DNA from: Chaetoderma sp. LZ-2023a
Lineage: Eukaryota; Mollusca; Caudofoveata; Chaetodermatida; Chaetodermatidae
Direction: 5' to 3'
Assembly: GCA_034401795.1 (NCBI GenBank)
Contig: CM067367.1
Span: 52,304,019 to 52,368,018, forward strand
DNA length: 64,000 bases
Below are positions 1 to 12,130 of the stretch, piece by piece. Position 1 is the first letter of the stretch. Every line of letters begins with the position of its first letter. Below the pieces are notes generated by a model. That model had not been told where the DNA came from. It made no database searches and was given only the letters and a program-made list of their open reading frames with translations. Made by a program: the position numbers and the translations under genes.

Positions 1-72
1 AAAACTCCATAAAGATTAGTTGAGTTGTAAATGTTCCAGGTGAGCGACACAGGCCCCTTGGGCCTCTTGTTA
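1..72 (+). repeat. 3' end of a 'CCATCTTGG' interspersed repeat
   Basis: CCAGGTGAGCGACACAGG then CCCCTTGGGCCTCTTGT matches the end of the long copy at 35050-35087. The rest lies before the window. Confidence 0.75.
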
Positions 73-383
73 TAGGTTACGTTGGAGGCATTTATATTAT
101 TTTTTAGGGTGGGTGGATTTACTACAATACACCAGCATTGCTTATCTATGTACTCAAAGTATTAATGTGTGCATAAATAAGTGCTGTTAAGTTAAAAAAA
201 TAACCTGTCGCTCTGCAAACGGATATTTGTTTACTAATGTAATCCAATAACACGGGAATTCTACTCAATGTTAGTCTCTTCATTTTGTCCTTACGTTATT
301 AAACTTCTTAGTAACCACTTTGAGCCTTATGAACATACATTGCTTGTAATGAGAAAACAATGGATTAATCAGCGGCTTGAAAC
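73..383. other. No feature recognised
   Basis: AT-rich, with no frame or repeat that I can place. Confidence 0.5.
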
Positions 384-694
384 AATGAACCCTTCCAGAG
401 TTATGACCTCATATGACGTTATAATCAGCTAAGCGGCGTGTCGGATGACGTCATACTCATTACGTCATAATAAATATGCTGTTGCATATTTTGAAACTAA
501 TTTGACTGGGTGTTGTTGCTGCAGCAACATCACCCAGTCAAATTAGTTTCAAAATATTCAACAGCTTACCTGTATAGTTTTCTGGAAATTGATAGTCATG
601 GAGGTCAGAGATCGATCGATCCCAACACGAGCGAGCTGTGGGTGGAGCTTAGCTAGAGATGGGCGGGACATAGCTAAAAATGGAAAGAACCATT
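384..694 (+). mobile_element. FB1 fold-back element, subfamily a
   Basis: FB1 layout: end motif AATGGACCTTTCCA, a CRE-rich arm, ATTTAATAAACAT, a hairpin (GTTGAATATTTTGAAAC...CAACAG, arms about 40 nt), then CTGTATAGTTTTCTGG, GATCGATCGATC, GGGCGGGGCATAGC and the inverted end motif. '+' means CRE arm first. This copy has a slightly decayed left end (AATGAACCCTTCCAG) and lacks part of the left arm; its hairpin loop is GCTGCAGC. No target-site duplication could be fixed. It is non-coding. Confidence 0.8.
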
Positions 695-1086
695 CTATTG
701 TCCAGCAATTACTGATGTTTACACAAGCATATAGGCCTATGCGCTCATTCTTTTTCTGATACATGCAGAATTATTGACTACCCGTCTGAAGGATTGCGTG
801 AATGAACGAACAGATGGATGGACGACAGACAAATAAATAAACAACAAACATATGTATCAATGAACACAGGCACACACACATTAAGATACGTGTCTGAACA
901 ACTGAATGGATCGCTGAAATGATCAGCAAGACGGAAGTAATGAATGGATGGATGCATTGCCTATTGGCGCAAGCTTGACATTGGCATATGGGAGGTGCGC
1001 CATTTACAAACAGACACGCCGGTAACAAGTTTGCATATGAGTCAGCGCCGTTTACAAACGGACCAAATTGGTTATTGGGCCGCTAC
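695..1086. other. No gene; GGATG/GAAC-rich sequence
   Basis: Contains imperfect GAATGGATG and ACACAC runs. The GCCGTTTACAAACGGAC and GCGCCATTTACAAACAGAC segments recur about 70 bp apart. Confidence 0.5.
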
Positions 1087-1207
1087 ATAGTTACCTTGAA
1101 ATTGATATTCTGGGGATTCAAAGTATATACATTGATTTCAACGTAAAATATTGGCGGAGCTTAGCTAGAAACTGGGCGGGACATATCTAGAAATAAACCC
1201 CCCTATT
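1087..1207 (+). mobile_element. FB1 right-arm fragment, subfamily b
   Basis: Only TACCTTGAAATTGA through GGGCGGGACAT and the end ACCCCCCTATT remain. Subfamily b ends resemble AATRGAGGAATCC. Confidence 0.6.
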
Positions 1208-1564
1208 ACTACTTATATTGAGCATTGCCAATAAATTACAAATCTGCCAATCGTACAGAAGAATTGGTCTAATCATCTTCTCCTCATTGAGGATTCACGA
1301 CAGGCACGTGCTTAATTAAACGTTTAATTAGATCTAATTGAAACTCCTAGGTTTTCCACAAAACAATCTTTCTCTAGGTCCATAATTGTGGGACGATAGA
1401 TGGATTAGATTATGTCTCAAAGTGAGTCATTGCATGGTACCGAATTGATAATAGCATACTACCCTTACCCTTTGAGTCCTGGTATGGCATCAAGACGCTC
1501 TTTCTTGCTCTTTAACATTTGCATCCTTGAAGGGCAAGTTCTTCAATTTCAGAACAACTACACA

Positions 1565-1662
1565 GGAGAGCTGTTGAATATTTTGAAACGAATTTGACTG
1601 GTTAGCTGTTGATGTTATAGCAACAGCTCTCAGGGTAATTGGTTTTAGAATTTTCAACATGA
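1565..1662 (-). mobile_element. FB1 hairpin fragment
   Basis: The hairpin only, preceded by ACACAGGAGAGCTG; the arms are more diverged than in most copies. Confidence 0.55.
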
Positions 1663-2455
1663 CGTGTCTTGTGTCATTAGAATTAGTCGTTTCTGGTCTG
1701 TGTATAGTAAGTGTTAAACGGCTAATCCATAGCATTACTGATGACTCACCAGTAACTTTGTGTCAATATGACGTTTTCAAAAAATTTCAACATTAATTTA
1801 AAGAAATAGCAGCACGCCGTAGATTTATATCATCCTATATACGTAGCGTCGATAGCGATATGTTCCCCAGGTCGCTCATTACGCATATTAAGACACGCAT
1901 TGTTCGAAGGCCGTATCACCCTTGAGGCTGGCACGCGCCCCCAATGCTAGATGAAGTCACGTTTATTTCACCACGGATCGCCTTGCCTAATTGGAAAGCA
2001 GTAATTAATCCTCCCCGATGGGCGCGTGTCGGCATCCAGTTTCATCCAGCCCCGCGGGCTACGATCGATCTCGGAGAAACGCTATATAGCTGGTTAGGCA
2101 TCTGGCTATCCGTGAAATGGTTTTATGACAACATAGACAATGCCTTTACATTTACATACGCGAGGATAGATGTTTAATCAATCGGAAACTGCGTACATTG
2201 TCAGATAAATGGATTATATCAACCTGTATTGGAATAATTAGGTGTATTCGTGCTAAGAGTATATCATAGCTGATTGTAAGCATTATATTACGGATCATTT
2301 ATGCTAATATTACATCACACATTTGAATGTATTCCCTTTATCAATCAGTATGGGTTTTATTATCTGCGCATAGAACAAGAGGAATTGTGTTGAATACCAA
2401 GGGTTTTCTATTTTCGTTTCGGTCTTTTCTTTGGCCTTTTCTTCGAGCTTTTCTA
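1663..2455. other. No feature recognised
   Basis: Mixed-composition sequence; the small frame at 1944-2177 has no recognisable motif. Confidence 0.5.
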
Positions 2456-2478
2456 CTGGAACGAACGAACGAACGAAC
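2456..2478 (+). repeat. (GAAC)n microsatellite
   Basis: Five ACGA units. Confidence 0.85.
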
Positions 2479-2544
2479 CTAAACCCGCTTTCCCATATGG
2501 GGTAGGTTAATAAATAGGACTTCCGTGTTATATTTATTAGATCA

Positions 2545-3192
2545 CCTGGCGAGAATGGCCAAGTGAGCTTATGTTGTGTTGACTGTCCACCGTCCGTACG
2601 TCGTCCAGCGTCCGTCTGTCTGGCATCAACCTTTTATTTAAACAACATCTTGGAAGGAACCATCTGCTGGCCATCTTGGATTTTGGCCGATTTGTTGAAA
2701 CGTCTTTAAAAGTCTTCTCCGAAACTGCATGGGGGATCGATTCAAAGCGAATTAAACAATCATGGAGGGCAAGAGGTGAACCAACCTTGTTCAAGGGAAC
2801 TTGTTTGACGAAATAGTTCGGCGGACATCTTGGATGATCCAGTTTTTGCTAAAACGACTTCTCCAGACCCGCTGAACAGATTGGGCCGAAATTTGGGAGA
2901 TATGATTACGGGCTAAGGGCCATTTGTTCAACGGAAGTTGATAAGTAAAAACAACCCAGTCGCCGTGGACCAATCAAAATGTGGCCGTATTGGATTTTTT
3001 ATTTGATCGATTTTGAAGCCAAAGATGGTTCTCTGTATGTTTTTGGGTATTCGATTTCAAATTTGCTGTTCACGAAACTGTCTGATAAACGATTTGGCGT
3101 CCATCTTGGATCTTTTTCCCGCCATGATCTCCCATACTAAAGCAATAGGAAATTTAAAATATCTTCTCTAGAACCACCTACCCTCTTTCAAG
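2545..3192 (+). repeat. 'CCATCTTGG' interspersed repeat, partial
   Basis: Starts GGCCAAGTGAGCTTATG followed by CGTCCGTC-type runs, then CATCTTGGATTTTGGCCGAT and CCATCTTGGATC blocks. Truncated at an FB1 right half. Confidence 0.75.
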
Positions 3193-3345
3193 TTAGATTA
3201 GTTTCAAAATATTCAACAGCCTCCATGTCTAGTTTTCTGATAGTCAGGCAGTTCACGGATCGCGGATCGACCCCCAACACGGCGAAGTGTGGGTGGAGCT
3301 TAGCTAGAGATGGGCGGGGCATAGCTAAAACCAGATTCCTCCATC
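3193..3345 (+). mobile_element. FB1 right half, joined to a 'CCATCTTGG' repeat
   Basis: Starts in the right hairpin arm directly after the repeat at 2545-3192 and ends AGATTCCTCCATC, a subfamily b end. The junction truncates both repeats. Confidence 0.7.
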
Positions 3346-4049
3346 ATTCTTGCGTTCATCTGTCTCATGACAGTAAGGTTAGACTGTTTTCCTTATTTGG
3401 TGCACGAACGCTGCAGATGTCATCAAACTGTCTCTGCCTCCTCTGGTCGTCTCTTCAAAAGACACTTCAATAGGACAGAACATTCCCCTGGATATAAAAC
3501 CAGCTTTAGAGTGGTCCATATCAATAGCTATATTCCATGCATTACTTACATGTGTTGCACTCGATTTGGAACTTTGAAACTGGAATCCCCAGAATGTAAA
3601 TGTCAAGGATAAAGGTCGATTGACGAACTCTAATTAAGTAAAGTTAGCTAAATCTCAGTCGAACTTGAAATAGTTAACTAGCTATAGTTAACTAAAGTCA
3701 ACCAGCCACCCGAGCTCGGTCGCAAATGGTTAGGTCGAAATTGTCGTAAAATCTAAAATAGCGGATATGTTTGGCTTGCCACGAATAAATGCATATACAC
3801 GTGTACATATTTCACTAACTAATTTATGTTTGATGAAGATATACTTTCCTATTGAATGCCAATGCTCCCAAGGTCCATTTCCATCATACAGTATCTCATA
3901 TGGACGCCCTTTGACGTCTTTACAGGCAAAAAACGTTTTGGTAGGCCAACAAAACAGACGACGGAATGGGTTAATCGAAATTGGTACCCGGCTCCAAATT
4001 TTCTGCAATAGTAATTCATTGGGGAATCGGTAGCATTTGTCTGGGCATA
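3346..4049. other. No gene recognised
   Basis: Overlapping frames on both strands at 3730-4053 show no known motif. TTAACTAG-type short repeats occur near 3640-3710. Confidence 0.45.
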
Positions 4050-4278
4050 ACAAATTACAGGTAAGTTGTTGAACATTCGAAATTAATTAATGCGACTAGG
4101 TGCTGTTGGTGCCTAATAAAATGTTTATTATATTGCAAATTCACCAACGCCATAACATACCACTTTCGTCGCATACATCTTGATTGTCGAGACGTGATTT
4201 GGATTTTGACGTCAGCTAACAATTGTCGTATTTGATTATGACGTCAGATCCTTGACAAATCTGATGGATCCATTCATT
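4050..4278 (-). mobile_element. Diverged FB1 copy
   Basis: Has the ACAGGTAAGTTGTTGAA donor-like motif, a degraded hairpin, two TGACGTCA octamers and the end GATGGATCCATTC. Confidence 0.5.
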
Positions 4279-4680
4279 GCGATGTGGTTATACAACTTGT
4301 GCTGGCAAACATTTGACGTCACAATCATATTTCATTTTTATCACTGCAAATAATCCAATCGTATCGTTTATTACGTCATGGATTAACGGTAAACAATATT
4401 ATGGCGGAATAGCTTGTTTAGTTTAATGCAGGCATATATCAGAAATGTTTTAAGTTTAAATCTCTCGAATAGCTTTCTAGACCAATGGGTGATCATTTTA
4501 AGTCTCCAATAAACGCGCGTGTGTGAATCAAATGTGAATATGCAGATAAGTAATACGCAATGCACACGTAGCTTAATTTGTGTGTGATGTCATAATGATA
4601 GATTACGTATTTATGACGTCATTTTCGTGATCGGCGCAAATGGTAAGTATAAATATAGCCTATGTTTTTGACAATGTTTC

Positions 4681-5019
4681 AATGGACCTTTTCAGTTTTT
4701 TGATAGGCCCATCTGTAGCTAAGCTCCACCCACACCACGCCCGCGTTGGAATCGATCGATCCCGAACTCCCTGACTATACATTTCTAGAAACTATACAGC
4801 TAGGCTGTTCGATAGGCAGCAACAGCGCCCACTCAAATTAGTTTCAAAATATTCAACAGCATGTTTATTAAATAGCAAAGACATACAAATTTTCGTACAA
4901 CGTGTCGGTCTATTAAGCGTTTACAACTGACTAAATCGAACCATTCATGACGCCATCCTACACGTCACGTAGTGGACTATGACGTCATATGATGGATGGA
5001 TAACCTGGAACGCTCCATT
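4681..5019 (-). mobile_element. FB1 copy, subfamily a
   Basis: Both ends present (AATGGACCTTTTCAG and GGAACGCTCCATT). The left hairpin arm is mostly deleted. Confidence 0.8.
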
Positions 5020-5462
5020 ATAACAAATGCACTAATATATAAGTAAAACTAAGCTTCATAGCTAAGAATATAATGTGTAGAAACAATAAATAAAATCCTA
5101 AATCCTTTTATAATGTGAAAATTATAATTTGCATCAAGGCTATTGCATAGCTATGCTTTTATACTGTATTTATAAAGCATCTTATGTAACTGCCAGTAAT
5201 AGCGTTAGGCCTAAGTGAATGACCATCTATTAATTGAAGTTTTAAAGTCCAGTTTACGCGCTATCTATGCTCCGTGATACAAATTAAAAGTTAACGTGGT
5301 ATTTATTTCTATACTGCAATAGTTATAATGGAAACGGATGGTGGAAGGGTGGGTTGGGGGGGGGGGGGACTTGAAGAGGGCCATATTTACGGTGGAGGGA
5401 TCCGGTATGTCATTCATATAACAGACGTCATAATCAATGGATCCATTCATCGCAATGAAGTT
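5020..5462. other. AT-rich spacer with a G tract
   Basis: A run of about 17 G near 5352-5368. The end (5440-5462) is the left part of the repeat split by the LINE. Confidence 0.5.
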
Positions 5463-6030
5463 GTCCAATCTTACTGGTGTTATCTTGGAATTGTATTCAC
5501 TCCATCAGGTAGTTGTAGAGCAGTCTGCGAAAGACTTAGGGATCACGCTTCTAAAGCTCTTTTTAAGCTTAAGGTCATCAATGTACGTCTTCAGTCCCTA
5601 ATTATGCATATTCTTAGCTACTGTAGTGAAATTTGGTGTTCCTTCTTTATAAATGGCCTAAATGAGCATAATATGGCCGGTGTTGCTGAGAAAATGCCCG
5701 GTGAAAAGGTATTACTGAACTATTACTGCAAATACCTTCTCGGGGTCAATAAAAAAAACTACTAATTATGCATCAGTAAGAGGCGAGCTGGAGCAGTACC
5801 CTTTATTGGTTACTCTTATACCGAGATCTGCCAGCTATTGGCGTAGAATTTTAGCCCAAGACCCATCATCTCTTGCGTACCAGGCCTACCTTTCCTGTCA
5901 TTCTATAATAAAAGTAACAACTGGGCTACTGATTACGTAACCTATGGCAGTCCTTTGAGGGTTCAAAATATAAACATAACATAATTTCTATTTTGAGCAA
6001 ATCTCTACGTGAAAAGTATAATCATAATTC
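5463..6030 (+). pseudogene. LINE fragment, part 1 (reverse transcriptase connection region)
   Basis: Reads VVQSYWCYLGIVF, then CERLRDHASKALFKLK. This is clearly the same family as YCYLGIAF and CERLCEQATKAIFKLR at about 14260-14350 in the larger LINE. Relative to that copy a short segment is missing near 5590-5620. The frame breaks at 5765 and continues as ASVRGELEQYPLL. The element is cut at 6030 by an FB1 copy. Confidence 0.75.
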
Positions 6031-6350
6031 ACCTTTCCATAGTACCCACCCATCATATGACGTCATAATGAACTGCGTGATGTGTACAATGACATCATAA
6101 TGAATGACGTCGATAAGTACATGAAGACAGTCTATGCGTTGTTGTATAAATTGTTTGCTTTTACTATTTAATAGTAAAATAGGCGGCAACAGCACCCAGT
6201 CAAATTAGTTACAAATTATTCAACTGCTTCCCTGTATAGTTTTCAGGAAATTGAGAGCTAGGGCATTTGGGGATCGATCAATCCCAACACGGCGAGGTGT
6301 GGGTGGAGCATAGCTAGTGATGGGCGGGGCATAGCTAAAATGGAAAGGTG
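6031..6350 (+). mobile_element. FB1 copy inserted inside a LINE
   Basis: Ends ACCTTTCCAT and ATGGAAAGGT are exact inverted repeats. LINE coding homology lies on both sides, so this insertion is younger than the LINE. The left hairpin arm is largely missing. Confidence 0.8.
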
Positions 6351-7238
6351 ACAGAACATTAACCTCTAACTCTGGGTTTAAACTGAGATGCTATAAAATA
6401 TTCAAACTAAATTTTGGCATTGAAAATTATCTTCAGTTTGAAAAGAATTTCGCAAAACGCAGAAACTACAAAACTCAGGATAAGTGCACACACCTTACAC
6501 CTTGAGGTAGATAGGCACAAAACACCATCAATCCCAGCTCATCTAAGATTCTGTAAGCTTTGCAACCAGAACCTAACCGAGGATGAAAAACACTATGATT
6601 GAATGGCCAAGTTACGATCAGGAGAGACAATCGCTCTTTAGAAAGCTTAAGGAGTTTACTAATTTTGTCTCGCATGATACCAAATTAAAGCCAATTAAAA
6701 TTGTTAATGTCATATAATAATACATCGTCCTAGTGCAAGGTCTCGCCCTCCCGCTCTGCCCCCGTATCGAATGATGTGAGTGGGCGTATGTTAGTACGAT
6801 GATAATAATGGGGATAGGGAGCTAATGAAAATAGTTATTGCTTAACTGTTCGGGCTTGTACTTTAGATCCTTCTATGCAATAACAAAGTTCGGCAGATCG
6901 TCATCCTGTACATAGACAGGTTCATTTAATTATTGCATAATTGTGTCCTATACTTTAAACAATCAATCTCATTGGGAAACTAACCAACTTCATGTGTCCT
7001 GGTAAATTTCACCATACCTCACCATATTTGATATATTATCTAATTAGATATCCTGGAAAGAATCCGATCTTTATGCATACAGCCAGTAAACTTAAATCAT
7101 AGCCCTAAACATTTAGACCTGTACATTTTTTATCTTAGAACTTATATTAACATATTTTGCATATACATATACATTGTAATATGCTGTTAAATGTTTATAC
7201 CATGGCGTACGCTATTGTGTTTGATGTACCAATGAACG

Positions 7239-7288
<50 letters not shown>
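6351..7288 (+). pseudogene. LINE fragment, part 2 (C-terminal region, 3' UTR and ATTG tail)
   Basis: Continues after the FB1 insertion: the frame at 6414-6602 (ISAHTLHLEVDRHK, CKLCNQNLTEDEKH) matches SAHRLPIELGRHQK and the Cys/His cluster of the LINE at about 14990-15110. It ends in ATTG repeats (7233-7288). The flanks at 5440-5462 and 7288-7320 align to one continuous stretch at 4266-4310, which marks the insertion site. Confidence 0.7.
7233..7288 (+). repeat. (ATTG)n tail of the LINE fragment
   Basis: About a dozen ATTG units lie right at the 3' junction of the LINE, so it is best read as the element's tail rather than an independent microsatellite. Confidence 0.7.
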
Positions 7289-7289
<1 letters not shown>

Positions 7290-7410
7290 ATATCACTTGT
7301 GCTGACAAACATTTGACGTCATATTATAACATTTCACGTTATTAGTTAACTGACGTCACAATCATAATGACGATAGACACTCGATTCGAACACACGTACA
7401 CTATGGGCGA
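7289..7410 (+). mobile_element. FB1-related fragment, CRE arm
   Basis: The continuation of the repeat split by the LINE: TTTGACGTCA and CTGACGTCACAATCAT, then a partial right-arm motif ATGGGCGAAGCTTAG. Confidence 0.45.
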
Positions 7411-7421
7411 AGCTTAGATAC

Positions 7422-7783
7422 AATGGACCTTTCCAAATTTATCCATCCATCATATGACGTCTTCAACTACGTGACGTCTAAGGTGACGTCATAAACATGA
7501 CGTCATGAATGACTAGATATAGTCCGTCTTTAGCGCTTAATAGTCCGACACGTTGTGCGAATTGTATGTCTTTACCATTTAATAAATATTCTGTTGAATA
7601 TTTTGAAACTAATTTGACTGGACGCCCAGACAAATTAGTTTCAAAATATTTAACAGCTTAGGGCCAACCTGTATAGTTTTCTGGAAATTGATAGTCAGGG
7701 AGTTCAGAGATCGATCGATCCCAACACGGACAAGGTGTGGGTAGAGCTTAGATAGAGATGGGCGGGGCATAGCCAATTTTATC
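7422..7783 (+). mobile_element. FB1 copy, subfamily a, right end lost
   Basis: Clear left end AATGGACCTTTCC and hairpin; three CRE-like sites lie within 50 bp. It ends at GGGCGGGGCATAGCC without the terminal motif. Confidence 0.75.
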
Positions 7784-8283
7784 CGTCATATTACACTGGC
7801 TCCAAAATGACAGGTATGGTCTCACGAACAGGTTTTACCAATGCCTATTTACTAGTACTACCAGAACATTGGTGGAGATTTCTTATCCTCCTTTGTCCCC
7901 ATACAATAGCATCACCCACATCGATAAATAGGCTACGTGATCAATAAGGACATAAGTGATTGTTTTGAACGGAAATACGAACACAATGGCTTTGTCAGCA
8001 TACGGAAATATAGGCAAATATTGGAGCACTATTCCGGTGTATTCTTTCAGTATTCCAGCACGAGACATCTTGGCCAATATCACGTAAAGGTCTTCTTAGT
8101 GCTGGATTCATTCTCATAGACTATAGGTTACGCTGCCTACACATCTGTTTGAATCATTGATAATGCAATATGAAACGTCTATCGAGACAAATTCGCCAAC
8201 GCAGAAATCACCTGAAAATGTACTGGATATAGAGTTAAATCAATTTTATATAGATAACGTGTAGGCAGTAGGCCTAGACGCGC

Positions 8284-8322
<39 letters not shown>

Positions 8323-8710
8323 TGTGGTTTGACAAAACAGTCCGATTTTGTGGTTGACGATGACGAAGCCTATTCACATATATCACTGTATTTGTCCATA
8401 TCGCAGAGTGATAATGAAAGACCTCTTGCCACAATGATGGTTCTTTAAGAAAGGTGATATGAAAGACAGGTGAATCACGTTTCATAAAGACCACCACAGT
8501 TTCTTCCTATTCAGCAGTATCTTTCTTGTCCATACACTCCTATTGTGACGTCTACGTCGTGGTTGCGTGATGATAACTGCAAATAAAGCAACTGCACATG
8601 ATAGTAATGCCTCTGTAGTTTCATCTTCTTGCTGTGGCGGAAGCCATGTTCAGTAATGACGATGGAAATAACCGTAGCACCTTCTTGCTGGCACATGTTG
8701 CACGAGTGGG
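7784..8710. other. No gene recognised
   Basis: Apart from the GCGT microsatellite, nothing was recognised. Confidence 0.5.
8279..8323 (+). repeat. (GCGT)n microsatellite
   Basis: Ten or so CGTG units. Confidence 0.95.
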
Positions 8711-8785
8711 TGGTAACATGTTTCTAGAAACATGTTGCGCAACGTCTTTCTGGTAACATGCTGCTCACCATGTTGCGCAACATAT
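8711..8785. repeat. Cluster of short palindromes
   Basis: An exact 22 bp palindrome at 8715-8736 centred on TTTCTAGAAA, and ATGTTGCGCAACAT at about 8770-8783. GTAACATG and TTGCGCAAC recur. Confidence 0.8.
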
Positions 8786-8811
8786 TCCCATGTGTATGGC
8801 GGGCTATTTAA

Positions 8812-9005
8812 CATTGAATTTAAATGACTTCTTATCAAGAACTGCTTGGCCGATTGGAAGCAAATTATCTTCTATGAAACTGCTTGCCCATGGTGCTTTT
8901 CAAATTATTTCAATCAATGCTTACGAAACGTCATCAAGGGAAAGGATCTGAAGCAAGTTTGTTCAAGAAAATCCGATTGGTCAATTTTCCTGGTTGGATG
9001 AGCAA
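8812..9005 (+). repeat. Diverged piece of the 'CCATCTTGG' repeat
   Basis: TCAAGAACTGCTTGGCCGATT and AAGCAAGTTTGTTCAAG match the family start; the rest is unclear. Confidence 0.5.
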
Positions 9006-10058
9006 TTTTTAGCAAAAAAAGCGATACACCGGGTGGTGTCAAGTTCAGCATAACCTTTTGTAATCAATTGAATCATCCAGATCCTGTCAAACTCCCTTTC
9101 TTGTGTATTCCTACGAGTAGGCAATGACATCAAAACGTTTCATTCAATCTACAAAGAATCCGATGTTGATCAACTTTATTTATATAGCGTATATCCGCTC
9201 GCATACGATGCCGTCTCGTTTTGTGAACGTACGTCAATCATGAGATCAAATGTATAGCCGAATATAACATATATAGGCTACATCTGTGGCAAGATTACGC
9301 TGACAAAAATAGGAAGCTTCCACTGAGTATGTTTCCATAGAAATATTGTACGCGCAAAGAACACTTTATATCTGACATTCGCACATTTCTGTTTGACATT
9401 AATTCTCAGAAACCCATTCATCCAAACACTATAGCAACAAGGAACGCGCCGTATTAATGTGTTTTACTGACATCCTGATTTATCCGATGTGGTAATCCAT
9501 ATTTCAGACGCGTTACATATCGATTAACGTTTACACGAGAATTACATAATACACGGAAGACAGTGAGAAAAAATACGTCATTTGCCGTGTCACTGTCAAT
9601 TGATTTCAATTTATTTATCTATGGTGTCTGCTCAAACCAATACAAAGCGTTATTACCGCTCTGTGATGTCACGTGACATAATTGCTCAGCGATATCACAT
9701 GACTTAATGCGCTTATTCGAGTGGAGTAGATCTCCCTCATGCACACGCTGGTATTCACTGTGCAGATGAAGAATTCGAACACTAAATATGACGTACCAGG
9801 TCAAAGTATCCATTTATCCCCAATCGTTACAATCCTTCAGGAAGAAGTTAAATGGCAATAACTCTGGCATTTGATATCGAATAAACATTTTCACAGGGGT
9901 GATATTAGATGCCAGTAGGAACATTTTGACCGCGTTTGGTTTGAATCCGTCAAGAAATAACGAAATAACATCAGAATTAAATAAAACTACAATAGAACCC
10001 AAGTTCCGAGACCCGAGTATGAGCGCCTATAGTCCTTAATTCAAGGGGTCTATGGTTC
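9006..10058. other. No gene recognised
   Basis: Unique-looking sequence; short frames on minus show no motifs. Confidence 0.5.
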
Positions 10059-10441
10059 AATGGACCGTTCCAGTTTTAGCTATGCCCCGCCCATCTCTAG
10101 CTAAGCTCCACCAACACTTTGCCTGTGGCGGAATCGATCGATCCCTGAATTCCATGGCGAGCAACTTCCAGAAAACTATACTGGTAAGCTGTTGAATATT
10201 TTAAAACTAATTTGACTTGGTGCTGTAGCTGCCTATGGCAGCAATAGAGTCCAGTCAAATTAGTTTCAAAATATTCAACATCATGTTTATTAAATAGTAA
10301 CAACATACTGTTCGTACAACGTGTCGAACTAGTAAGCCTAAATCGAGTCATTCATCCTGTAATTGATTATGACGTCATTCTACGTATCACGTAGTAGTTT
10401 ATGACGTCGTGTGATGGATACATAAACTGGAACGGCCCATT
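10059..10441 (-). mobile_element. FB1 copy, subfamily a, full length
   Basis: Ends AATGGACCGTTCCAG and CTGGAACGGCCCATT match each other with the same G change, another sign of concerted ends. Confidence 0.85.
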
Positions 10442-10615
10442 CGACAAGCATTTCTACTACAATCAATGTTATGAGTAATCCATTTCACATCGATATGTTA
10501 ATTGACATATTTGACACGCTTGTTACGCTGAAATACGACATACTTTGCAGATCAATATTCTCGCGTTGTGATGCAATGTAGGCCTGCAATATTTTTCATT
10601 ACTGATGCCTAATTC

Positions 10616-10997
10616 AACCTGACGTCATCTGACGTCATAATCAGCTGAGCTGCGTGTAGGATGACGGCATAATCATTACGTCATAAATGATTCTATTTTC
10701 CCGGTCTTTAACTCTTAATAATCCGACACGTTGTACGAATTGTAGGCCTATGTCTCTACTATTTAATAAACATGCTGTTGAATAGTTTGAAACTAATTTG
10801 ACTGGACGATGTTGCTGCCATATGCAGCAACAGCGCCCAGTCAAATTAGTTCCAAAATATTCAATAGTTTACCTGTATAGTTTTCTGGAAATTAATAGTC
10901 GAAGAGTTCAGAGCTCGATCGATCCCAACACGAGCTAGGTGTGGGTGGACTTTAGCTAGAGATTGGCGGTGCATGGAAAAAAATGGCAAGGTCCATT
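10616..10997 (+). mobile_element. FB1 copy, subfamily a
   Basis: Two adjacent TGACGTCA octamers at about 10620 and 10632; right end CAAGGTCCATT. Confidence 0.75.
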
Positions 10998-11159
10998 AAT
11001 TCGTCGCCTTCGTTTGGATAATAAATTTGCTATACACGTGTCTTGATGGATGTACGTTGTAGTATAACTACCTGCACAAACCCTGAATTTCACTCGCTTG
11101 CGGCTGAATTGTATGTCATTAGTGAAATTAAAATTTGATAAACAATCGGTTGTATTATT

Positions 11160-11305
11160 TAACAGCTTATCCATGTATGATTACCTCGTAGTCGTATTTG
11201 GGATTCATGGATCAAAGCGTTAAAACTCGATTCAAACGCGTGTACAAAGTGGGCGGAGCTTAGCTAGAACTGGGAGGCGCATAGCTGGAAACGGATTCGT
11301 CTATT
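11160..11305 (+). mobile_element. FB1 right-arm fragment, subfamily b
   Basis: From the TACCTCGTAG region to ACGGATTCGTCTATT. Confidence 0.55.
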
Positions 11306-11328
11306 ATCTTCGTCTTATGTTGAGAGCA

Positions 11329-11693
11329 ATGGAGGAATCGTCCAGATTTGGCTATGCTCGGCCCATCTCTAGCTAAGCTCCGCCCACGCTGTTCCTGTGT
11401 TAGGAATCTCAATTTCCAGAAAACTATGCAGGTAATCTGTTGAGTATTTGAAAAGTAATTTAACTGGTTGCTGTTGCTGCCTCTGGCACCCAGTCAAATT
11501 AATTTCAAAATATTCAGCAGAATGTTTATTAGGTAGTAAAGACGTACAATTCGTACAACTTGACGGACTATTAAGCGTTTAAGACGCGACTAAATCGCGT
11601 CATTCATGACGTGTTTGATTATGACGTCAGCCTACATATGACGTAGTCTATTATGACGTCATATGATTGACTGAGAATGTGGATTCCTCCATT
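11329..11693 (-). mobile_element. FB1 copy, subfamily b, full length
   Basis: Ends AATGGAGGAATC and GATTCCTCCATT are exact inverted repeats; this is the reference copy for subfamily b ends. Confidence 0.85.
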
Positions 11694-12130
11694 GAATTTT
11701 ACTCAGTTTACAATTGATTAGTTTCGTGTACATATGACGCTAATGCTATTTTCGGCGTAGCTCGCATCGAATTCACTTGTCATTTGTCGTTTCCCATAAG
11801 CCTACGGTACAAAGGGTGGCTTAATGCTGCTCAGCTCGCAAGCTTAATTGGACTGTTTCGAATATGTACACATACATGTTGCCAATATTCATATACTTGT
11901 TAGCGCCAAATGTAGATTACGAGTAATTGTTAGACTTACAAGTAATTAATACATTTAGGCCATATGGATAAATACCCCTTTTGAAACGCATTGCCCAATT
12001 AATACGTGTAGGCTATGGATTGTAGACCCTGTGGAGAATTAGCTCTTTTGAAACGCCTTGCCCAGCAAGATATATTCTGTTGATGATTTTGAAACTTGAC
12101 TGGAGCTATAGTAATGACGTTGGCAAATAA

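Noticed and set aside
3730-4053. Minus-strand frame of 107 codons as a real exon
   Set aside because: No recognised domain, no clear splice sites, and a comparable frame on the other strand.
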